This document shows, piece by piece, positions 52,312 to 61,478 of a stretch of DNA of 64,000 nucleotides (its first letter is position 1; every line of letters starts with the position of its first letter). The position numbers and the translations under genes are program-made. Under the pieces are notes generated by a model, which was given only the letters and a program-made list of their open reading frames with translations, was not told the origin of the DNA and did not search any database. The DNA lies in NCBI RefSeq assembly GCF_030296775.1, contig NZ_AP027742.1, forward strand, positions 1,736,001 through 1,800,000. Direction: 5' to 3'. This DNA is from Claveliimonas bilis (lineage in GTDB: Bacteria; Bacillota; Clostridia; Lachnospirales; Lachnospiraceae).

Positions 52312-53271
52312 ATGATGAAAAAGACATTCTATTATCCTTATTCGGAATATTTGAAAAAAACGTATGGGGAAAAAGTTTATAAACTGCCGATCAATCTTCC
52401 CGTTACCTGTCCCAACAGATTAGGGAGACAAAAAGGCTGTACGTTCTGCGCGGAATCCGGCACCGGATTTGAGGCTTTGTCTTCCGAAGTCAGGATAACG
52501 GACCAGCTGATGAGCACAAGAAGTCTGATCGAAAAAAAGTATCATGCGCATAAGTTTATCGCTTATTTTCAAAACTATACCAATACCTTTATGAAAATCG
52601 AACGGTTTCGGGCATACATTGAAGAGGCAGCACGGGTGCCGGATATTGTGGAGATTGCAGTATCCACACGCCCGGACTGTATACGGGGAGAATACCTTGA
52701 GGCGCTGAAGGAAACAGCCACTGCCGGCGGACAGAGAGTTACGGTGGAGCTGGGTCTTCAGACGGCCAATTATCATACGCTTCAAAAAATCCAGCGGGGA
52801 CATTCTCTGGCTGAATTTATCGATGCTGTTCTTGAAATCAAAAAATACGGTTTTGATATCTGCGCCCATGTAATTTTAAATCTTCCCGGTGATACCATGG
52901 AGGATGCAAAAGAAACAGCCAAGATTCTTTCTGCACTTGGAATTGACATTGTGAAGATCCATTCTCTTTATATCGCCAAAAACACCTTATTGTGCGAAGC
53001 TTATGAAAATGGTACAATAACCATATGTTCCAAAGAAGAATATCTGCAGCGCCTGCAGGTATTTCTGGAATTTTTAAATCCTGATATCGCAGTAGAGCGC
53101 CTGTTTTCGAGGATTCCGGAAGAAGAGGCCGTGTTCTGCAACTGGGAGACAAGCTGGTGGAAGCTTAAGGATGAATTTGAAGAAAAAATGCGGGCAGACG
53201 GCTCTTTTCAGGGAAAGAGATTCAGCTATCTGAAAGGAGCTGCACTTGAGAAATTGGAGGCAGTATATTGA
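52312..53271 (+). CDS. TIGR01212 family radical SAM protein
   Basis: The 319-aa radical SAM enzyme has cluster Cys in TCPNRLGRQKGCTFCAESG (about 32-50), i.e. C-x9-C-x2-C, as in the TIGR01212/YhcC family, and FQNYTNTF, RPDCI and ELGLQT blocks further on. The substrate is not established; E. coli YhcC is linked to RNA or sugar metabolism only by association. The first gene of the sepF operon; its stop overlaps the next start. Confidence 0.92.
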   Translation: MMKKTFYYPYSEYLKKTYGEKVYKLPINLPVTCPNRLGRQKGCTFCAESGTGFEALSSEVRITDQLMSTRSLIEKKYHAHKFIAYFQNYTNTFMKIERFRAYIEEAARVPDIVEIAVSTRPDCIRGEYLEALKETATAGGQRVTVELGLQTANYHTLQKIQRGHSLAEFIDAVLEIKKYGFDICAHVILNLPGDTMEDAKETAKILSALGIDIVKIHSLYIAKNTLLCEAYENGTITICSKEEYLQRLQVFLEFLNPDIAVERLFSRIPEEEAVFCNWETSWWKLKDEFEEKMRADGSFQGKRFSYLKGAALEKLEAVY

Positions 53272-54653
53272 CTGGAAATGAGATAAACAACATTCAGGTT
53301 TACCGCAAAAAGTGGAATATAAATATAGGGGTCATTATTTTCGGAGTTATCTTTGTTTATTTGGTTGTTACTGTTTTGATGTACGCAACCGCTAAACATG
53401 TGTCATCTTATGAAGTGCGGGAGGGATCAATCTTAAAGGATACTTCCTATACCGGCCTTGTTCTCAGAGAGGAAACTGTTATTGGAGCAGAGGCAGATGG
53501 ATATATCAATTACTTTGCACCGGAAGGCAGTAAAGTAGGCAGAAAGACCAATGTTTACAGTATTTCTTCTGAAAAATTGGATTTTTCCGGTCAGGAAAAC
53601 ACAGAGGAATCAGAGGATTCCGGTTTAACTTCCGAGGAAAGAGACTCTATTATCCAAAAAGCCCAAAGTTTTAGTGAAAATTTTCAGAACAATAAATATG
53701 AGGATACCTATACGTTTAAAGATTCCATTGAAAATATTCTGTCAAGCAGCACAGCCCAGAGCCGGCAGGCACAGCTTAGCGCCATGATAGAAAGCGGTCA
53801 GGAGGGGCTGACAACCTATGTCGCATCTGATGACGGGATTATTGTATATTCGGTAGACGGATATGAAGATCTTGCTATGGATCAGGTAACTGCCGACATG
53901 ATATCGCGGGCAGATTATCAGAAAACAGAGCTTTTTAACAATACAAAGGTCAAAAGCGGCGATCCTGCCTACAAGCTTGTGACAAACGAAGAGTGGACGC
54001 TTGTGATCCAGCTGGATGAGGAAATGACAAAAGAGCTGGCAGACACAACCAGTGTAAAGGTCAGATTTACAAAAGATGATCAGACAACATGGGCAGGATT
54101 CCAGATTTATAATACGGAAGACGCCGACCTTGGTTTCCTCACATTTGATCATTCAATGGTAAGATATGTAGGAGAGCGTTTTCTGGATATTGAACTGATC
54201 CTGGAGGATGAAACAGGTCTTAAAATTCCCAAATCCTCTGTAACAGAAAAAGAATTCTACATAATTCCTGAAGATTACATCACTTTGGGCGGCAACAGCA
54301 GCCAGTCCGGCGTTCTGGTCCAGAGCGATGGAGAAGATGCTTCCTTCCACGCAGTGGATGTATATTATCGTGACAGTGAGACAGGTATGGTCTATCTGAA
54401 TATGGATGAGTTAAAAAAGGGAGATGTTTTGATCAAACCGGATTCAGCAGATACATATACCATTTCCGAGAAGGCTTCTTTGCAGGGAGTTTACAATATT
54501 AATAAAGGATATGCAGAGTTTAAACCTGTGGAAATTCTCTGTGAGAGTGAGGAATATTATATTGTGAAATCCGGCAATGATTATGGATTGACAAATTACG
54601 ATCATATTGCTTTAGATGGAAGTGAAATTCAGGAAAATGAGCTTGTAATGTAA
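53268..54653 (+). CDS. HlyD-like extracytoplasmic membrane protein of the sepF cluster
   Basis: This 461-aa protein has one N-terminal membrane helix (about 19-41), then an extracytoplasmic region with a biotinyl-lipoyl-like segment (GYINYFAPEGSKVGRKT, about 83-99) and a helical central part (about 115-180). Clostridial genomes often carry such HlyD-type proteins directly before yggS-sepF. There is no ABC or outer-membrane partner, so an efflux role is doubtful and a cell-envelope role is more likely. TTG start overlaps the upstream TGA. Confidence 0.78.
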   Translation: MTGNEINNIQVYRKKWNINIGVIIFGVIFVYLVVTVLMYATAKHVSSYEVREGSILKDTSYTGLVLREETVIGAEADGYINYFAPEGSKVGRKTNVYSISSEKLDFSGQENTEESEDSGLTSEERDSIIQKAQSFSENFQNNKYEDTYTFKDSIENILSSSTAQSRQAQLSAMIESGQEGLTTYVASDDGIIVYSVDGYEDLAMDQVTADMISRADYQKTELFNNTKVKSGDPAYKLVTNEEWTLVIQLDEEMTKELADTTSVKVRFTKDDQTTWAGFQIYNTEDADLGFLTFDHSMVRYVGERFLDIELILEDETGLKIPKSSVTEKEFYIIPEDYITLGGNSSQSGVLVQSDGEDASFHAVDVYYRDSETGMVYLNMDELKKGDVLIKPDSADTYTISEKASLQGVYNINKGYAEFKPVEILCESEEYYIVKSGNDYGLTNYDHIALDGSEIQENELVM

Positions 54654-54683
54654 AAAATCTGTCATGAAAAGGAGTGTTTATAT

Positions 54684-55379
54684 ATGTTACAGGATAATTT
54701 CAGGGAAGTAGAACAGAGGATTGAAGCAGCCTGCAGACGTTCCGGCCGTGATCCGAAGGAGGTTACACTGATTGCTGTCAGTAAAACAAAACCTGTGGAA
54801 ATGCTGCAGGAAGCCTATGATTTTGGCACAAGGATCTTCGGCGAAAATAAAGTTCAGGAATTGACCGAAAAATACGATCAGCTTCCCAAAGATATTCATT
54901 GGCATCTGATCGGACATTTGCAGAGAAATAAGGTCAAATATATCATCGATAAAGTTGATCTGATCCATTCTGTAGATTCCGTCCGTCTGGCAGAAGCAAT
55001 AGACAAAGAAGCGCAGAAACATGGGATTACCGCTAATATTCTGATTGAGGTAAATGTGGCGGGAGAGGAGAGCAAATTCGGTATCTCACCGGAAGAAACC
55101 GAAAGCTTTATAGAAAAAATTGCTGGATTTTCCCATATAAAAGTGTGTGGATTGATGACAATTGCTCCTTTTGTAGAAAATCCGGAAGAAAATCGGCCAT
55201 ATTTTCAGCGTTTACGTAAATTATCTGTTGACATCGCGGCAAAAAAAGTTAATAATGTTACTATGAGTATTCTCTCAATGGGCATGACCAATGATTTTGA
55301 AGTGGCGGTCGAAGAGGGCGCCACGATGGTTCGCGTTGGAACCGGGTTATTTGGTGTGCGTGATTATGCTCGTATTTAG
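54684..55379 (+). CDS. YggS/PLPBP family pyridoxal-phosphate homeostasis protein
   Basis: This 231-aa alanine-racemase-fold protein binds PLP through Lys in LIAVSKTKPVEML (about 30-42; VSK). Other blocks: FGENKVQE, WHLIGHLQRNK, SMGMTNDFEVAVEEGATMVRVGTGLFG (the last two joined, about 196-222). It balances PLP and amino-acid pools and is nearly always next to sepF in Gram-positives. Confidence 0.95.
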   Translation: MLQDNFREVEQRIEAACRRSGRDPKEVTLIAVSKTKPVEMLQEAYDFGTRIFGENKVQELTEKYDQLPKDIHWHLIGHLQRNKVKYIIDKVDLIHSVDSVRLAEAIDKEAQKHGITANILIEVNVAGEESKFGISPEETESFIEKIAGFSHIKVCGLMTIAPFVENPEENRPYFQRLRKLSVDIAAKKVNNVTMSILSMGMTNDFEVAVEEGATMVRVGTGLFGVRDYARI

Positions 55380-55405
55380 GATAACGTAAGATAGGAGATT
55401 TTAAA

Positions 55406-56008
55406 ATGAGAGTATTAGATAAGTTTCTTGACATTATGAAATTAAGCGACGAAGATGACGATTACGATAACGATGATTTTTTCGATGATGAATATGATGA
55501 TGATTATGATGACAGACCTGCAAAAAAAGGCGGTCTTCTTTCACGATTTAAAGGGAAAGAATATGATGATAATTATGATGATGACTACGATGATTATGAT
55601 GACAGAGCGCCTAGATCTTCATCCAGAAATTCCCAGAGTTCTTCCCACGCTGTAAGCAGTGCCGGAAATAATAAAGTGACGCCTATGCGTCAGCCGGCAT
55701 CCCGAAGAAACGCGCCGAATATGGAAGTATGTGTCATTAAGCCGTCTTCTGTTGAAGATGCCCGTGAGATTACAGAAACTCTTCTCAGTGGACGCACTGT
55801 TATTCTGAATCTGGAAGGCCTGGATCTTGAAGTGGCACAAAGGATCATTGATTTTACATCCGGTGCAACTTTTGCTATCAGCGGCAATCTGCAGAAGATT
55901 TCCAATTACATATTCCTTGTTACACCTACAAATGTAGATATTTCCGGAGATCTTCAGGATCTTTTGAATACCTCTTTTGACGCATCTTCTATGCGTACCA
56001 GATTTTAG
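55406..56008 (+). CDS. sepF: Cell division protein SepF
   Basis: This 200-aa protein has the N-terminal membrane-binding amphipathic helix (MRVLDKFLDIMKL, 1-13), an unusually Asp/Tyr-rich linker (about 15-72), a Ser-rich stretch, and the C-terminal SepF domain (about 108-195; VCVIKPSSVEDAREITETLL; GATFAISGNLQKIS). SepF tethers FtsZ to the membrane and shapes the septum. Confidence 0.95.
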   Translation: MRVLDKFLDIMKLSDEDDDYDNDDFFDDEYDDDYDDRPAKKGGLLSRFKGKEYDDNYDDDYDDYDDRAPRSSSRNSQSSSHAVSSAGNNKVTPMRQPASRRNAPNMEVCVIKPSSVEDAREITETLLSGRTVILNLEGLDLEVAQRIIDFTSGATFAISGNLQKISNYIFLVTPTNVDISGDLQDLLNTSFDASSMRTRF

Positions 56009-56017
56009 GTCTGTTTC

Positions 56018-56773
56018 ATGAATAAGGAAGAATTATTGCTTCAGAAACGTCTTGTGGAGCTTTCTAACACGGCATATCAAAGAGATATTGTTACTTTTAC
56101 AGACTTTCTGAACCTGAATGAACTGAATATTTTACATTCCACTCCGAAACATATGTTTCCGGCAGCATATGAAACATATGGCGGATACGAAGCAGCAGAG
56201 CGTCAGATGGTTGCCTTTCTACCTGATGCTCTTTATTATGAGTACCGGTATCCTGTAGAAATCCTGAAGATTTCTCCGGTTAATCTGAAATTTGCGGAGA
56301 ATCTTTCTCACCGGGATTATCTGGGCGGAATCCTTCATCTCGGAATTGAACGGTGCTGCCTCGGAGATCTTCTTGTATCAGAAGAGTGCTGCCGTGTATT
56401 TGTCACAGATTCCATGGCGGACTATATCTGCCGAAATTTGACAAGGATCCGCCATACGACAGTGAAAGTATCTGTGGAAAATATGGAGAATTTCCACTAT
56501 ACGCCGAATCTTGAACTTCACAAAGGAACTGTTTCCACGGTACGTCTGGATTCCGTTCTCTCTGTTGCATTCCCTTTGTCGCGCAGCAAGCTGACCGGAC
56601 TTATAGAGGGCGGAAAAGTGTTTGTCAACGGAAAGCTGATCACCACAAATGCCTGCAGACTGAAAGAAAATGATATTATTTCTGTCCGGGGCATGGGACG
56701 TATAAAGTACCTGGGCATACTTTCAGAGACAAAAAAAGGGCGTTTGTATATCGAAATAGGAAAGTATATCTGA
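56018..56773 (+). CDS. YlmH family S4-domain RNA-binding protein
   Basis: The 251-aa protein has an N-terminal YlmH domain (1-160; FTDFLNLNELNIL; HRDYLGGILHLGIERCCLGD) and a C-terminal S4 RNA-binding domain (about 178-240; LSRSKLTGLIEGGKVFVNGK). In Bacillus YlmH acts in ribosome quality control by adding alanine tails. Its place after sepF is the conserved division-cluster order. Confidence 0.93.
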   Translation: MNKEELLLQKRLVELSNTAYQRDIVTFTDFLNLNELNILHSTPKHMFPAAYETYGGYEAAERQMVAFLPDALYYEYRYPVEILKISPVNLKFAENLSHRDYLGGILHLGIERCCLGDLLVSEECCRVFVTDSMADYICRNLTRIRHTTVKVSVENMENFHYTPNLELHKGTVSTVRLDSVLSVAFPLSRSKLTGLIEGGKVFVNGKLITTNACRLKENDIISVRGMGRIKYLGILSETKKGRLYIEIGKYI

Positions 56774-56813
56774 TCCCAGAAGAGTAAGTAAAGAAGGATT
56801 GACAGAATTGATC

Positions 56814-57353
56814 ATGGAAGAAAATCAGAAAAGACAAAATAAACATTATATTGCGGCATTCATCCTGGCGGCGGCAGGTGTTCTGCTTGATCAATGGAGC
56901 AAATATCTGGCTGTCACATATTTGAAGGATAAGAATCCTATCGATTTGATCCCCGGCATTTTTCAGCTTACCTATCTTGAAAATCGCGGGGCTGCTTTTG
57001 GTATTCTCCAGGGAAAACAATGGTTTTTCTATATCAGTACCTTTCTTGTGATGGGCGCGGTTATCTGGATTTATATGAAAATTCCGGCCTCAAAAAAGTT
57101 CCTGCCTCTTCGGATCTGCGCTATTTTGATCGTTTCCGGGGCAATCGGCAATTTGATCGATCGCATCCGGCTGCAGTATGTGATTGATTTCTTTTATTTT
57201 AAGCTGATCGATTTCCCGGTTTTCAATGTTGCGGATATTTTTGTGACAGTATCGACGATCCTTCTGTTAGTTCTGGTACTGTTTTATTATAAGGAGGAAG
57301 ACTTTGAACAAATACTTTACAGCGGAAGAGACAAGCGGGATCCGGATCGATAA
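56814..57353 (+). CDS. lspA: Lipoprotein signal peptidase LspA
   Basis: This 179-aa, four-helix aspartic protease cleaves prolipoproteins such as the two lipoproteins encoded in this window. Family blocks: VLLDQWSKYL (about 24-33), LTYLENRGAAFGIL (about 53-66), catalytic Asp in SGAIGNLIDRI and in NVADIFV. Start is uncertain: ATG 56814, TTG 56808 and TTG 56799 are in frame; the ribosome site aagaagga is best spaced for 56808. Confidence 0.95.
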   Translation: MEENQKRQNKHYIAAFILAAAGVLLDQWSKYLAVTYLKDKNPIDLIPGIFQLTYLENRGAAFGILQGKQWFFYISTFLVMGAVIWIYMKIPASKKFLPLRICAILIVSGAIGNLIDRIRLQYVIDFFYFKLIDFPVFNVADIFVTVSTILLLVLVLFYYKEEDFEQILYSGRDKRDPDR

Positions 57354-58218
57354 GTATCTGGCAGAAGAGATGCCGGAATTGTCCCGCTCTCACATACAGA
57401 AGCTGATAAAAGAAAAGATGGTCTGTGTCAACGGAAAGCCTGTAAAAAGCGGTTACAGGCTTTGTTTTGATGACAGCATAGAAGTTTCCATACCGGAGGT
57501 AAAAGAACCGGAAATCGAGGCAGAAAACATCCCTCTTGACGTTCTCTATGAGGATGAAGATATCATCGTTGTAAATAAACCGAAAGGAATGGTGGTACAT
57601 CCGGCTCCCGGGCATTACAGCGGCACTCTGGTCAATGCATTGATGTATCACTGCAAAGATCAGCTTTCCGGTATTAACGGCGTTATGCGTCCGGGAATCG
57701 TCCACAGAATTGATATGGATACAACCGGATCCCTTCTTGTCTGCAAAAATGATATGGCTCACCAGAATCTTGCTCTTCAGTTAAAAGAACATTCTATCCG
57801 ACGTGTATATGAAGCGATCGTTACGGGAAATTTAAAAACAGACAGCGGTACAATAGATGCGCCTATTGGCAGAAGTCCTGTAGACCGGAAAAAAATGAGC
57901 ACCAGGGCGAAAAACGGAAGGCGTGCGGTAACTCATTATAAAGTATTGGAGCGATTCGGGGATTACACCTATATACAGTGTGAGCTTGAGACAGGACGCA
58001 CCCACCAGATCAGGGTGCATATGGCATCCATCGGCCATCCGCTTCTCGGCGACACTGTATATGGATCTTCAAAGGTTCCGATCCGCGGTCTTCAGGGACA
58101 GACACTTCACGCTAAAACTTTAGGGATCATTCATCCAAGGACAGGCGAATACCTGGAAGTAAATGCGCCCCTGCCAGAATATTTTCTGAATCTATTAGAC
58201 AGACTAACAAAAAAATAG
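57304..58218 (+). CDS. RluA family 23S rRNA pseudouridine synthase
   Basis: The 304-aa enzyme has an S4 domain (about 13-70; LSRSHIQKLIKEKMVCVNGK) and a catalytic RluA domain with the HRIDMDTTGSLLV motif (about 135-147) whose second Asp-containing position is the nucleophile. RTHQIRVHMASIGHPLLGD completes the fold. RluD-like specificity is probable. TTG start with aaggagg; it overlaps lspA by 50 bases. Confidence 0.93.
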   Translation: MNKYFTAEETSGIRIDKYLAEEMPELSRSHIQKLIKEKMVCVNGKPVKSGYRLCFDDSIEVSIPEVKEPEIEAENIPLDVLYEDEDIIVVNKPKGMVVHPAPGHYSGTLVNALMYHCKDQLSGINGVMRPGIVHRIDMDTTGSLLVCKNDMAHQNLALQLKEHSIRRVYEAIVTGNLKTDSGTIDAPIGRSPVDRKKMSTRAKNGRRAVTHYKVLERFGDYTYIQCELETGRTHQIRVHMASIGHPLLGDTVYGSSKVPIRGLQGQTLHAKTLGIIHPRTGEYLEVNAPLPEYFLNLLDRLTKK

Positions 58219-58313
58219 TTCGAAATTTTCATAAAATTCTATACTTTTTCTCGAAATTGTTATATAATACATATATCTAGTTGGTAACAACGAGGAAGAG
58301 GAGCGTGAATGGT

Positions 58314-58958
58314 ATGGAAAAAACAAATACAATTATTACCATAGGAAGAGAGTTTGGCAGTGCCGGACGTGAGATCGGTTATAAGGTTGCAAAGGATTTC
58401 GGCATCAAATTATACGATAAGGAAATGCTTGGCAGAGCGGCAAAAGAAAGTGGTATCTGTGAAGAATTATTTGAAGCCCACGACGAAAAACCGACCAACA
58501 GCTTCTTATATTCTCTGGTTATGGATACATATTCCCTGGGATATTCCGGCGGGAATTATACAGATATGCCGATCAACCACAAAGTATTTCTGGCACAGTT
58601 TGACGCCATCAAAAAAATAGCGGACGAAGGCCCCTGTATTCTGGTCGGACGATGTGCGGACTATGCACTGGAGGAATATGACAATGTTCTGAGTGTATTT
58701 ATTCACGCCAAGATGGAAGCCCGTATCCGCCGGATCGCAAGAATTTATGACCTGACAGACGCAAAAGCAAAGGATCTGATCCAGAAGACTGATAAAAAGC
58801 GTTCCAGCTATTATAATTATTATACGAACAAACGCTGGTCTGACGCAGAAAGCTATGATATCTGCCTTGACAGCTCTGTCCTTGGCATTGAAGGAACTGC
58901 GGAAGCCATCAAACAGCTTGTAGCAATTAAAGAAAACGGCGGAGACCGTAAATTGTAA
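58314..58958 (+). CDS. Cytidylate kinase-like family protein
   Basis: This 214-aa P-loop protein starts with ITIGREFGSAGREIGYKVA (about 7-25), a P-loop variant of the AAA_26 'cytidylate kinase-like' family, and has the LVGRCADY and RIARIYDLTDAKAKDLI blocks. The family is related to CMP kinase, but its substrate is not known. ATG 58314 has gaagaggag upstream. A -10 box TATAAT is at 58263-58268; repeated TCGAAATT lies at 58210 and 58251. Confidence 0.88.
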   Translation: MEKTNTIITIGREFGSAGREIGYKVAKDFGIKLYDKEMLGRAAKESGICEELFEAHDEKPTNSFLYSLVMDTYSLGYSGGNYTDMPINHKVFLAQFDAIKKIADEGPCILVGRCADYALEEYDNVLSVFIHAKMEARIRRIARIYDLTDAKAKDLIQKTDKKRSSYYNYYTNKRWSDAESYDICLDSSVLGIEGTAEAIKQLVAIKENGGDRKL

Positions 58959-59002
58959 AACATCATAATGTAAAAATGATAAATTCCAAATAGAAAAGAA
59001 GA

Positions 59003-59060
59003 ACCGCCGGCATTCCGATGCTTTCAAAAAAGTGTGTGATCGGAGTGTCGGCGGTATTTT
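59003..59060. terminator. Long terminator hairpin between cytidylate kinase-like gene and ttcA
   Basis: Arms of 17 bases (59003-59019 and 59039-59055, two mismatches) flank a 19-base loop, followed by tattttta. It can serve the plus-strand gene and, in reverse, ttcA. Confidence 0.8.
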
Positions 59061-59098
59061 TATGTTTTAACCTTATCTGATATTTTATCTGAAATATC

Positions 59099-59833
59099 TT
59101 ATCTGACATGGGGGATCCGTTCCGGCCATCCCTTAATGTCTCCATTCAAAATTGCTGTAAACATTCGCTGCTTTGCCCCAGGATGCTCTGCATTCAACTG
59201 ATGCACCAGCTCTTTTGCGTATTGGCGTTTTGTGTAACCGTCAATAGGGCACCTGCTTTTTACAACAGGAAGATCATATTTATTTTTAAATCCAATGACA
59301 TCTGCTTCATCCACAAACATAATGGGGCGGATAACGGTCAGATCCATGCGGTCCAGATAAGTTCTCGGCGAGAAGGAATAGAACCTTCCCTCAAAGATCA
59401 GAGAAAGAAGCATTGTTTCAATGATATCATCCTTGTGATGAGCATAGGCAACTTTATTGCAGCCCATTTCTTTTACTGCCTGATTCAGAGCGCCTTTTCT
59501 CATCTTTGCACAGAGAGAGCAGGGATTGCTTTCTTTTCGTTCCTCGAATAAAATGTGAGCAATATCCGTTTTAACAATTTTGTAGGGAACATCAAGTTCT
59601 CTGCAAAGCTCCACAACCGGGCTGAAATCGCATTTTTCATAACCCAGGTCTACTGTAATGGCGCTCAGATTAAATGTCTGTGGATAAAAACGTTTCAATC
59701 CATGCAGCGCATAGAGAAGAGTAAGACTGTCTTTTCCGCCGGAGATACCTACTGCAATATGGTCGCCTTTTTCAATCATCTGGTATTCATCTACGGCTTT
59801 TCTTGTATAGCTCAATAATTGCTGTAATTTCAT
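59099..59833 (-). CDS. ttcA: tRNA 2-thiocytidine(32) synthetase TtcA-like
   Basis: This 244-aa PP-loop ATPase has SGGKDSLTLLYAL (about 31-43), the CSLCAKMRKG cluster Cys pair (about 121-130) and a third Cys in KSRCPIDG. TtcA uses a 4Fe-4S cluster to thiolate C32 of some tRNAs. ATG 59833 is followed by the usual MKLQQLLSY. Three ttatctga copies at its 3' end (59080-59106) are of unknown meaning. Confidence 0.92.
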   Translation of the reverse strand: MKLQQLLSYTRKAVDEYQMIEKGDHIAVGISGGKDSLTLLYALHGLKRFYPQTFNLSAITVDLGYEKCDFSPVVELCRELDVPYKIVKTDIAHILFEERKESNPCSLCAKMRKGALNQAVKEMGCNKVAYAHHKDDIIETMLLSLIFEGRFYSFSPRTYLDRMDLTVIRPIMFVDEADVIGFKNKYDLPVVKSRCPIDGYTKRQYAKELVHQLNAEHPGAKQRMFTAILNGDIKGWPERIPHVR

Positions 59834-60006
59834 CTGATATGTAAAATCCCTTCTATTTTTTATTCTTGAATTATAACATAGTGATACTTTGCTATCGTAC
59901 CTTATTCTTTTTTGGTTGTAAAGTATATTTAAAAAAGATTGATAAAAGGAAAACAATTAATGATTTATCAAACGAAAAGTGATAATATATCAATAAAGGC
60001 AGAATA

Positions 60007-61074
60007 TTAAGGTTCTCTTAGACGGACAGCAGACGCCGCCTGCCGGCGTCTGTTTTCATCGATTGCAGCATAATGCTTTTTCGTTGTATTTACATCTTTA
60101 TGTCCCAAAACGTCCGCTACCAGATAAATATCTCCGGTTTCTTTATAAAGAGAAGTTCCATAGGTGCTGCGAAGCTTGTGGGGAGTGATTTTTTTATTAG
60201 GTGTTACCTGGCGGGCATATTTTTTCACCATATTTTCCACTGCCTGAACCCCCATACGCCGGCGCTGGGTGGAGAGGAAGAGGGCATTTTCATGTCCGGG
60301 AAGGGGATCCACAGCCTTTCGGCTTCCCCCAATATATTTCATAAGAGCGGATTCCACCTCATCTCCGAAATACACAACCATCTGATTGCCGCCTTTTCTG
60401 GTGACAGTAACCCCGTCATTTTTAAAATCTACATCCGTAATATCAAGTCCGACACACTCGGAAACACGGATTCCTGTACCCAAAAGAAGTGTGAGAATAG
60501 CAAGATCTCTTTCTTTTGTCTTTTCGTAATATCTTCTGGCCTGTCCGGACAAAGATTCTCCGCAGGATTCCACATGGTCCAGAAGAAGCGCCACTTCATC
60601 TGCATCCAGGCGGATAATGGCTTTTTCATGCTGTTTCGGCATATCTACAAGAAGTGTAGGATTATGAGAAATATACTGGTGTTTATGATAATAGGCATAG
60701 AAGCTTCTAAGCGCGGACATTTTCCGGGCAAGACCTTTTTCCCCGTTTGTCATCACCTCATCATCCTCACGCCTGTATACTTTCAGATATTCCATATATT
60801 CCTCAATATCTACAGGCTCCAGATCATCCAAATCAGCCACTGTAAACTGGGTGATAGAATATTTACTGTAGATCGGATTATTTTCCATTAAAAAGTGAAA
60901 AAAAACACGTATATCATAAGCGTAATTCATTCGGGTACGAATAGATGATGTCGGTTCGATAGCACGAAAGAAATCCTTTGCAAAAGGAGGCAGCGTTTTC
61001 AGAATTTCACGAAGTCTTATCGTATAATCGATTTCTGTCTGTTCATGATATGTTTTATTCTTTGCATTTGGCAT
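60007..61074 (-). CDS. Tyrosine recombinase, XerS-like
   Basis: The 355-aa site-specific recombinase has an N-terminal core-binding domain (about 30-140) and catalytic domain with the active-site residues: Arg in GTGIRVSECVG, Lys in TRKGGNQ, HKLR for the His/Arg pair (about 294), His in LGHKDVNTT and Tyr in KKHYAAI. Length and the KERDLAILTLLLGTGIR block are closer to the single-recombinase XerS than to XerC/XerD (about 300 aa). ATG 61074 is preferred to 61110 because taagggg lies upstream. It probably resolves chromosome dimers. Confidence 0.85.
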   Translation of the reverse strand: MPNAKNKTYHEQTEIDYTIRLREILKTLPPFAKDFFRAIEPTSSIRTRMNYAYDIRVFFHFLMENNPIYSKYSITQFTVADLDDLEPVDIEEYMEYLKVYRREDDEVMTNGEKGLARKMSALRSFYAYYHKHQYISHNPTLLVDMPKQHEKAIIRLDADEVALLLDHVESCGESLSGQARRYYEKTKERDLAILTLLLGTGIRVSECVGLDITDVDFKNDGVTVTRKGGNQMVVYFGDEVESALMKYIGGSRKAVDPLPGHENALFLSTQRRRMGVQAVENMVKKYARQVTPNKKITPHKLRSTYGTSLYKETGDIYLVADVLGHKDVNTTKKHYAAIDENRRRQAASAVRLREP

Positions 61075-61125
61075 TTCCTTAATTTCACCCCTTATTTTTA
61101 TTTCTTTCATTTTATTGGGATTGCT

Positions 61126-61155
61126 GGATTCTATTTATTCAGTATACTAGAATCC
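61126..61155. repeat. 30-bp dyad upstream of the recombinase gene
   Basis: Arms ggattcta (61126-61133) and tagaatcc (61148-61155) flank 14 bases, 52 bases before the recombinase ATG. It could be a recombinase site (dif-like) or an operator. Confidence 0.5.
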
Positions 61156-61478
61156 GGATTTTTTGTCTATATCTTTTGGAAAAATCGGTATTTTACGTAT
61201 AGATCTTTTTCGCTGGTCTATAATACATATATCATTAATTCTTGTGACTGCAAATATATCACCGATGGAATTTTAAAATAAGACGAACTGCCATCCTGTT
61301 TTATAAGGAAGTGTCCGCCTTATTTTAATAAAGTATTGGGAGTATAATTATATATATAAAGCTGTTCTCTGATTATATTATAGATGAATCATTATATAAC
61401 CATTAAGGAGAAAAGCTTATATATCAAATTGAAAAGAATAATTTCTTAAAAAGAATAAATAACTTTAAATTATTTGTT
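61156..61478. other. AT-rich gap of about 320 bases between recombinase and yneA-like gene
   Basis: No gene is seen. An imperfect hairpin (aaaataag at 61273-61280 with cttatttt at 61319-61326) can act as terminator for the yneA-like gene on the minus strand. The rest is AT-rich and unassigned. Confidence 0.5.

Noticed and set aside
59080-59106. Three ttatctga copies at the 3' end of ttcA as a functional repeat
   Set aside because: Very short, AT-rich and partly coding; no further copies nearby.
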